Part shown: positions 56,911 through 64,000 of the stretch, piece after piece
How positions within the stretch are numbered: position 1 is the first letter of the stretch
How the letters are laid out: every line of letters begins with the position of its first letter
Source of the DNA: Dactylonectria macrodidyma
Lineage: Eukaryota; Ascomycota; Sordariomycetes; Hypocreales; Nectriaceae
DNA length: 64,000 nt
Assembly: GCA_020744425.1 (NCBI GenBank)
Contig: JAGMUV010000008.1
Coordinates: forward strand, 868,001-932,000
Direction of reading: 5' to 3'
Notes under the pieces: model-generated
What the model was told of the DNA's origin: nothing
The model's input: the letters and a program-made list of their open reading frames with translations, nothing else
The model's database searches: none
Translations under genes and position numbers: made by a program

Positions 56911-57804
56911 GTCTTGCCGCCCGTGGCAAGTGATGTTCTGCAAGCCAAGCAAACTAGACATTCATCCCTGATTCTTACGCCCAAACGCTATTTGCTTGGT
57001 TCGGCTTCCATTCGTCCGGCAGCCACTATCCAGGTTGTCTTGTCTTGGAACTGCTGTGTTACTGTGTTACTATCTAGACTGGGTTGTCTCCCCAAGGCCA
57101 AGATGGAGCCACGTTGTTGCCACGTTGATGGAAGCAAGATTTTACCTTCTTCTTTAACCTCGGATCTGTCTGCATCTCCCATCCTCTCATCCGGGCGTAC
57201 GCCAACGGCCGCGTCTAGTGTCTTGGCTCACATCTCATCCAATGGAGCAAATCTCCTTACTCATGAGATTGTCATGGCCCAAGTTCCCCTCCTTGGCATG
57301 CGGGGAAAGGAGAGATTTGGGAAAACAAGGGCTCCGCGGAGAGATCTCATACTTAGATAGTGGGCTCACATCTAAGCTTCCCTTCTCCACGGGGGTCTCC
57401 CACAGGCTGAAGATGGGAGTGGGGGGAGATAAGCGGCCACGGGACGGTGAAGATTTGCCAAGGGTTTACATTCTGGAGTAGGGCTTTTCCCCAGTCTATC
57501 TCTGGTTGAGTGCGGGGAAAAGCTGGAGGCTTGAGTAGATGGGGTAAGAGAGAATGGGGGATCTATAATTTGATCTGGTCTGGGCAGAGGGTCCTGGCCT
57601 GGGCCGTGTGACTCTGTCTGGGGGGAGAATGTGTAACGGTCATTGATCTACATGCAATGCCTCCGGCTCATAAATACGCCCTTTGCTCCCTCCCCTCGCT
57701 GACCTTTTCTCTTCTCCTCAGATTTGCCACTTCTCTCCTTCTCAAGCCCACAGCTTGCCTTCTTCCTCCCATTCTCCAAGTCTCGAGACAAGCCGTTTCA
57801 AGAC

Positions 57805-59488
57805 ATGGCTGATAATATCTCCCAAAACAATCCCGGCGTCGCCGAAGTGACGGAAAAGTCGTCGTCTGGTAAAATGTCCGACTCCGAGTCTTGCAAGATC
57901 GAGAACTTGGAGGAGGCGCCCGGCAACGATGTCGAGCTTGTCGACAAGGCGACGGAGCGCGCGGTCATCCGCAAGCTCGACTACCGCATCATTCCCATGG
58001 TGATGTGGGTATATCTCATGAACATGATGGATCGAGGTGTGTTTACTCGAATTAACTTGTGAATTTACGTTTTTGTAAGGGATAGCAGACTAATAACTTG
58101 TCTTGCGCAGTCAACATCGGAAATGCGCGTCTATTTGGTCTCGAAGAAGACTTGAACCTCGTCGGATCGCAGTTTCAGCTATGCGTTTCAGTCCTCTTCG
58201 TCACATACTGTGTAAGCGATTGATCCAACCCCATGTGTCGCCAATCCAAATTCCGCATAAATTACATGGAGCTAACCACAACTTCACTTGACAGCTCTTT
58301 GAAGCCCCCTCCAACATGATCATCAAGCGCCTCAAGCCCGCCCGCTACCTCGCCGGCCTCACCTTTGCCTGGGGTTTCGTCGCCACCTTCAGCTGCTTCG
58401 TCACCAACCTCGGAGGTCTCCTCGCCTGTCGTCTGCTTCTCGGTCTCTGCGAAGCCGGTTTCTTCCCGGGAGTCGTGCTGTACCTGTCTATGTTCTACGG
58501 CCGCCGCAGTCTGGCCCTTCGAATTGCATACTTTTACTCAACAGCCGCCCTCTCTGGAGTCGCTGGCGGCCTCGTGGCCTACGGTATTAGCTTCATGGAC
58601 GGCTACGGCGGCTGGCGCGCGTGGCGCTGGATCATCGTCATCAACGGCATCCCGACGCTCTTTACTGGCATCGTCATCCCCTTTGTCCTGCCCAACAGCC
58701 CCGAGTCAGCCAAATTTTTGACTGAGGAAGACAAGAGAAACGTGCTGCGTATCCACGAGTCCCAGGTCGGCAAGGCGATAAACCTTCGCGAGATGGATAT
58801 GGCCGATGTCAAAGACGGCATCAAGGACTGGACGACGTGGGCTTACTGCTTTGCTCTGTTCCCCACCCTCGCCATGTTGTACTCATTTGTCGTTTTCCTG
58901 CCTACCATTATCCACGGGCTTGGACAGTGGACGGCCGCTGAGGTTCAGGCCATGACTGTTCCTGTATACGCTGTTGGAGCCATCGTCTACCTCATCTGCG
59001 CCCGTCTCAGCGATCTCACTCAGCTCCGCGGCTACTTTGTCATGGGCGGCATCATCTCGTCTATTATTGGATACGGCATGCTCATCGCCAACAAGAGCTC
59101 TGGCGTTTCGTACGCAGGCTGCTGCTTCGTCGCCATCGGCATCTTCGTCTCGTCCGGCATCTCGTTTGCCTGGGTCCCGACCAACAACCCGCGATACGGC
59201 AAGCGAGCTTTTTCCACTGGTATGCACCTTACTGTCGGAAACTCTTCAGGCGTTGCAGCACCGTTCTTGTTCGCCAACCAGTACGCCCCGACGTATCGTC
59301 CTGGCTATGCAGCCAGTATGGGAATGCTGGCCGTTTCACTTATGCTCAACATTGTGCTACATCTGCACTTCCGGCGCCAGAACAAGCTCCGTGACGAGGG
59401 CAAGCAGGACTACCTCATGGAGGGTAAGACGCAGGAAGAGATTGAGGCCATGGGTGAGAGAAGCCCCAGGTTCCGGTTTGCTATCTAG
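57805..59488 (+). CDS. MFS transporter, Dal5/Tna1 (anion:cation symporter) type
   Basis: Exons 57805-58036, 58111-58211 and 58295-59488 (introns of 74 and 83 bp) give 508 residues. A ~65-residue hydrophilic N-terminus leads to KLDYRIIPMVMWVYLMNMMDRVNIGNARL (quoted in part: the R-x-x-x-G-N-A motif is rebuilt by splice 1). Twelve membrane helices follow, with the loop 2-3 segment SNMIIKRLKPARY, the RLLLGLCEAGFFPGV helix 4 and YGRRSLALRIAYF. These are signatures of the fungal anion:cation symporter family (allantoate, nicotinate, biotin precursors, other carboxylates). The central loop is charged and the C-terminus ends in a cytosolic acidic/basic tail. The protein is expected in the plasma membrane. 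The exact substrate cannot be read from sequence. Confidence 0.93.
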
Positions 59489-59782
59489 ATTAGGCCCAAC
59501 TGGTGTTTTATTACTCTTTTCCCTTGTTGATACTTGAAGCGCTTTTGTTTGTTCATATTGGTGGTCAGTTTCAAGTGAGGGGAAAGAATATCTACAATGG
59601 AGGAGTGTTCTGTAACATGGTTTTGGGTCCAGATTGATTAGATAGTCAAAATCCATGATATCTCATCATTTTACTTGAGCTGATCCCGTGTATTAATAGC
59701 TCAACAAACATATGAGTCACTTGTAGTGGCTAATAGCAGGGTATTGATAGCATTAGGTAACGCCATATATCTGGGATATTAA

Positions 59783-62239
59783 TCATCCCAAGATCAAATC
59801 CACGCCCTCAGTACCATATGCCTCCCACACATCCTTGTCCACGACACCAGAAGCCTTTCGATATGCGACACCAGCTATCCATTCGACCCACAGCACACAA
59901 TATACTTCTTTAAAGGTGGTCTTCTCGTCCTCTTCCTCGTCGCTGTCTCCCATCTCGTCGTCCTCATCGCGTAACTCTCCTCCCCTATTTACCCACTCCT
60001 GATTATTCCAAGTCGTCACTTCCTGCTCCTGCCGTCGACAAATAGCCACGAGTTCGACTTTGAAGTCCACAGGAGAACCAGCCTTTGGGAATACCGAGAT
60101 ATCCGCCATCGTGTGAAGGTTCAGCCACCCACAGCGTTGTCCTCGTTGGTCCAAGAGCCCGGCTGTCAGCTTGTGCTTGTCAAACGCAATATCAGTGTCT
60201 GAAAACTCCTTCTTGGGAATCTGCACTGCGGTAAACCAGCCGCGGCCCGTCCTGCATGATATATATGGCGTCTGTGGCGGGTTAAAGGGCTCCACCGTCT
60301 GGTCTACAGTAGCAATGGGCACCGGTAGCCAAAAGTATTTGTCCGGGACTGTTACGTGACGATACACGTATTTGCCGAGTCCATGGGGCGGACTGCCGCT
60401 TTCGTACTTTTCAGGACCGTGTGCTTCCTCGTCGTACTTTTCTCTCGTCCAGCCCTCGGGAAGTTCAAATTCGGAGTCTTTGTGCTGTTCTTGCAAGCGA
60501 AACCAGTTGGCTCGGATCGGCCTCTTGACGGCCGCATCTGGAGTCTCGTGGGTATACCACTGGGTGATGGGCGTCGTCCGATAGCCTCGATACCACGACT
60601 GGAACGTCTCTTCGTTGACAGTGCTCATGGCGAAGCATTCCCAGCTCAGCCACGACCAAGAAGGAAGTCGAGACGATAGGGCGAGTAGGTTGGTATGGCC
60701 AGAGTCTTTTCTTCGTGTCATCTCTGTTGTCAATCCCGCGCGCCACATCAAGGCCGAGTCAAAGCACGTTTCCGGGAGACCAAAGAGGAATCCGCCTTCA
60801 AACGACCGGCTGAGAATGGCGAGCAGGCCGCTGATGCCAGGCAGAGCGTCTTCGGGATATGTCAGTTTGCGCTGGTTATACTCGCTGAGCAACCTATCCA
60901 ACGCAGCAAAGTCGGGCTGTCCGTTCAACAACCTCGAGAGCCAACGGTCTATATACTCGCGGCTGTCTACGTCTTCATACTCTTCTGCGATGAGATCTTC
61001 GTGCCAGGCAGCACATGAACAATGCCAATGCAACTGGTTTCCAGCGAGCAGTAGACGTCGCTTGGCAAGGAAAAACTCTTGGAAGGTCCAGCCTCGATCG
61101 AAATACGGCTCACAGCCCGTCTGCGACCGCAGGACGGGGATCTGTCGAACAATGACCTTTTCGTCTTCAAAGATGGGAATCACTTCTTGCATGAGCTCGC
61201 GTGATGGAGAAGTGCCTTGCAATCCCAAGATGCCTCCAGTGGCATCGCCATCAGAAGCCACTATCGTCAGAGTTGCAGACGAGTAGATTGCGCCCATCCT
61301 CTGGAGCTGCTCAGTGCGGTGAACTTGGTCGTCTTGCATAATGCAAACGGCATCAACCCATAGATAGCACTCGTCGAGTTCGCGTACAAGCTGCATCGCG
61401 TGTTGGATACCTCGTGGCAAGTCGCGGCCAAGTCGATCACGACCCAGAGATCCATGTTCCAAGAGTAAAGGTAGCATGCTGCGGCTCGCGCGAAAGGCCG
61501 TGGAAGCACCCCATCTGTAGCTCAGCGTGACGTAATCAGATACGCCTTCTCCAGATACAAGACAGTTGTTGGCGGTATCAATGAGCCAAGTGGGCGAAAC
61601 GCGGCGGATGTTGAAGGGATTGTGACACTTGTCGCCATGCTTTTCGAAGCAATCTTTCTTCCACTGCCTCGCCAGCTTAAGATCGACCCAGTCTGGATCG
61701 AGCAGCCGTCCGTGGCCAGGCGTCTGCGGCTCTTTGCTGTCCTTTGCGAGCAGCAGATGCCACAGCAGGCCGCTGGAATACGATGACTCGACGAGGATCT
61801 CACCATGAGGGTCGTCGTAGCGGCTGAGCTGAATGTTGTAAGGTCCTGGGCCCGGCTTCTCATCGTCAGGTGTCCTTGTTTCCGTTGCTTGGCTGTCTTG
61901 ATCGCTCGAATCGTCCCAATCATCATCGGCCTCTATGCTGCATTCGCCCTCGCTTGCGTCTGCCCCCTCTTTCGTCTCTCCACAGTCTCCACTCGTTCGC
62001 CTTTCGTCCTCTTCTTCCTGCTTGGCAATCTTGATACTTCTCGAATCAAACTGCTCTCGGATGAATCTCATCAACGGGTCATGCCCGGGACATGGTGTTT
62101 CCAGGACTTGATCAATCAGCCCAAGGTCGACCTCGAAGTCTTCCTCTGTAAACATCCTCCGCAGATTCGCACACACTGTGCAGCCCTCGCGCAGCGTCTG
62201 CGCGCCGGGGCTTTCGGCGTCGTCTTGGTCATAATTCAT
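59783..62239 (-). CDS. HET-domain protein
   Basis: A single exon of 818 residues. The N-terminal ~230 residues include a C-x2-C element (EGCTVCANLRRMF), an acidic low-complexity linker (about 75-130) and a segment before the HET core. The HET domain spans about 235-390: DYVTLSYRWGAS, ECYLWVDAVCIMQDD and AIYSSATLTIVASDG. The C-terminal half has PYFDRGWTFQEFFLAKRRL and WHCSC, the usual continuation in this class (TOL/HET-6 type), and an acidic run near 770. Such proteins mediate heterokaryon incompatibility or related immune-like responses. The gene is convergent with the MFS gene, with less than 300 bp between stop codons. No lesion was found. Confidence 0.92.
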   Translation of the reverse strand: MNYDQDDAESPGAQTLREGCTVCANLRRMFTEEDFEVDLGLIDQVLETPCPGHDPLMRFIREQFDSRSIKIAKQEEEDERRTSGDCGETKEGADASEGECSIEADDDWDDSSDQDSQATETRTPDDEKPGPGPYNIQLSRYDDPHGEILVESSYSSGLLWHLLLAKDSKEPQTPGHGRLLDPDWVDLKLARQWKKDCFEKHGDKCHNPFNIRRVSPTWLIDTANNCLVSGEGVSDYVTLSYRWGASTAFRASRSMLPLLLEHGSLGRDRLGRDLPRGIQHAMQLVRELDECYLWVDAVCIMQDDQVHRTEQLQRMGAIYSSATLTIVASDGDATGGILGLQGTSPSRELMQEVIPIFEDEKVIVRQIPVLRSQTGCEPYFDRGWTFQEFFLAKRRLLLAGNQLHWHCSCAAWHEDLIAEEYEDVDSREYIDRWLSRLLNGQPDFAALDRLLSEYNQRKLTYPEDALPGISGLLAILSRSFEGGFLFGLPETCFDSALMWRAGLTTEMTRRKDSGHTNLLALSSRLPSWSWLSWECFAMSTVNEETFQSWYRGYRTTPITQWYTHETPDAAVKRPIRANWFRLQEQHKDSEFELPEGWTREKYDEEAHGPEKYESGSPPHGLGKYVYRHVTVPDKYFWLPVPIATVDQTVEPFNPPQTPYISCRTGRGWFTAVQIPKKEFSDTDIAFDKHKLTAGLLDQRGQRCGWLNLHTMADISVFPKAGSPVDFKVELVAICRRQEQEVTTWNNQEWVNRGGELRDEDDEMGDSDEEEDEKTTFKEVYCVLWVEWIAGVAYRKASGVVDKDVWEAYGTEGVDLILG

Positions 62240-64000
62240 GCTGGCGATTTGCCCAGTGCTCGCACTCGTTCTCGCTCTCGTTCTCGCAACCGTCGCGGAT
62301 TTCTCGTCGCGGGACGCAATTGCGGACGATGAATTGTTTAGTCAAGTCTTGTGCGGAGGAACGAGACGAATGAATCTCGTCGGACTGGGGTGGAGCCGAG
62401 ATTTGACATGGGTGTGTTTTATAGGGTGGTGGTAGATATTGTACCCGGACGCAGCATTCTGAACCGGCTCGCATACCCGCCTAGCCATCCATCTACGACG
62501 TAGTACCGTGCAACGTGTTTTTTTCGCGTCGGAGATAATTGATTTGCTACTCCAGCATGGTTGTTATTTAGATAGAGAGTTCGAAGAACGTTTCCACAGG
62601 AAATAAGCACTAATGTGGCAACCAAGTGACTGACATGGTTTGTGACACACTATGTAGCCAAGACTCGAATGCGACAGAAGATAAATACACGTGAATCGTT
62701 TTGAATAGGTAAAAGGTCCGCTAGAATGTCCGATACGAATACGTCGACTGTATTCGACTCATTAGAGAGGTCAGCATAGGAAGCTACCAGACTCAGTTCT
62801 GAACTCAACTGAGCCAGAATATTGAGGGCGGAAGACCATCCTCTCCGCCCAAACTCTATCTGGTTCCGAACAGTGTTTCTCAGGTGAGCCAGGATTATCA
62901 CATCATCACATGTTGGAGAAACCGCCGATCGCCGACGCGACGGACCCGAGTAGTGCTACAACTCATTTCTTGTTCCGGCTCGGAGCGAATAGTTCCGTCC
63001 AAAGAAGAAATGTCACGAACAGTATGAAATTTCCGTGATCAAGAATATAGCATACATGCTGAAGCATGTGTATGTAGGTAGATGGAGCTGTGCTTCTACT
63101 ATGAGCGAATAACTGATGATTGAGACCCACCAGTGCCTAAAAACGGGCGGCAATAGTGCTATTTATAGTTCCCGATACCACGTAGTCATTTGCACCAAAG
63201 GAAAGTTGGACAATTTCTCACTTTCCGCGCATAAACAGCTAGGCAATTTAACATGCAATCTGTACAATTAAGAAGAGGTCATATTTCAGTTTTTATACCA
63301 TTCAACTATATTTCCTTGCTTTGTAAAAGCACTTTTTTATTGAATCTCGACCCGACTCATGATGATATGCGAAGGGCGGCTACGGTGCCTGCAGATACCC
63401 AACGTCGCATTACCAGACTTTGGCTTGACTATGACCAAACGTAAGACCATTCTGAATGAGGCAGGTGGTTAAGATGACGCGGCCGACAATGGCAAGGCAG
63501 AAACATTCCTCCCGCGTTTGCACATTGTCCTGGATTTATTTTCGATTGGAACTAGTATCCCATTTTAGTATCACAAATGTGCCGCCCTAAATAATCCCCG
63601 ACTTGGCACCACCAGCCTAAATGGACATCCGAATTGAAAGGAAGGAGAGATTAAACTAAAAACATTGGTTTCAATGGGATAACCTGGATGCAACTGACAA
63701 CTGTGCAGGTTTGATGTGTTCACCTCCTAACCAAACCTTGCTGTCGTCGACTGGTTTGGGCAGTTGGCGGATCACCGAGTATTGGTAACGCGTTTGTGCC
63801 TGTTGACCAATGTTGTGCCTATGACGTTCATTCCACTTCTAACGCTGCAAGTCTCTGATGAAGTAGCTAGCGATTTTCTATTGACTTATGTATTTTCTGA
63901 TTCCTTGCCTACTTCATTTGTGACATCATAACGTGGGCTCTGCCACAGTGAAATTCCTTCGACTCAGTATTCAGCTGTGCATTGCCGAGAACACAATCCG
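62240..64000. other. Non-coding stretch at window end
   Basis: The left 300 bp are the promoter of the HET gene. The rest is AT-rich in places, has only short open frames and shows no recognisable motif. A gene could begin beyond the window. Confidence 0.4.

Larger units (their letters stand above)
52851..57804. other. 5-kb gene-poor stretch
   Basis: No convincing gene is seen. The stretch holds the ~58-bp repeat cluster near 54.5-54.8 kb, a GTGGGGT-type repeat near 55.7-55.8 kb and a small 10-bp repeat at 56.88 kb. A perfect-looking intron (GTAAGC to CACAG, 55159-55200) could join a frame starting near 55115 to one ending near 55320, giving a ~57-residue peptide; this is too weak to call. 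The last ~300 bp are CT-rich and form the promoter of the MFS gene. Confidence 0.45.

Noticed and set aside
56362..57480. Several overlapping open frames upstream of the MFS gene
   Set aside because: Mutually overlapping on both strands, no motifs; interpreted as promoter DNA of the MFS gene.
61805..62332. 175-codon plus-strand frame
   Set aside because: It lies inside the HET-domain gene on the opposite strand and has no motif.

Overview
The window is nuclear DNA of a filamentous ascomycete (Pezizomycotina; Sordariomycetes is my best guess, the genus is not determinable by eye). The support is the gene structure: most genes carry one to seven introns of about 48-83 nt with GTRNGY-type donors, CTNAY-type branch points and AG acceptors. 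Single genes are separated by non-coding stretches of 0.3-5 kb with no operon logic. The families are typical of moulds: HET-domain proteins, Zn2Cys6 and bZIP/DUF3425 regulators, RTA1, GH12, GH72, GH78, an Hmt1-type ABC transporter, a cAR-like GPCR and a Dal5-type MFS carrier. No rRNA, tRNA, CRISPR array or intact transposon was recognised.

Layout. 2.6-4.1 kb: amino-acid permease (+). 4.3-7.2 kb: Hmt1/ABCB6-type ABC half transporter (-). 9.1-10.3 kb: secreted GH12 endoglucanase (-). 11.1-13.7 kb: Zn2Cys6 regulator with one in-frame TAG (-). 14.2-15.3 kb: DUF4743-Nudix pseudogene with three in-frame TAGs (+). 16.5-19.0 kb: HET-domain protein (-). 19.5-20.1 kb: small GPI-type cell-surface protein (-). 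21.5-22.7 kb: decayed cation exchanger (+). 22.9-25.5 kb: GH78 alpha-L-rhamnosidase (-). 27.4-28.5 kb: RTA1 membrane protein (-). 30.5-31.2 kb: GFA-domain protein (-). 32.9-33.9 kb: bZIP/DUF3425 regulator (-). 34.3-40.1 kb: a divergent pair, a CHAT-protease/NTPase NLR-like protein (-) and a putative gasdermin-like protein (+). 42.3-44.9 kb: secreted six-hairpin glycosidase (+). 46.0-47.5 kb: GPCR (+). 48.0-48.8 kb: unusual Ras-like GTPase (+). 49.0-50.7 kb: GH72 glucanosyltransferase (-). 52.3-52.9 kb: secreted jelly-roll-like protein (-). 57.8-59.5 kb: MFS carrier (+). 59.8-62.2 kb: second HET-domain protein (-).

The most interesting unit is the head-to-head pair around 38.7-39.2 kb. A 1423-residue protein with a CHAT-type caspase-like His/Cys dyad, a P-loop NTPase core and a long helical C-terminus faces a 285-residue intronless protein with a strongly acidic C-terminal tail, across a 538-bp shared promoter. 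Fungal gasdermin-like proteins are known to be encoded beside proteases, often on NLR-like proteins, that remove an inhibitory C-terminal tail. I infer that this is such a regulated cell-death or allorecognition module. With the two HET-domain genes, the window holds three non-self-recognition loci.

A second theme is decay. Four codons that sit where Trp would fit read TAG (TGG to TAG) in two neighbouring genes, each compatible with a CpA-to-TpA change as made by repeat-induced point mutation, and an exchanger gene at 21.5-22.7 kb is frameshifted. Several minisatellites and one ~58-bp imperfect repeat cluster occupy the non-coding stretches. All exon coordinates were derived by hand from frames and splice motifs, and no search was run.
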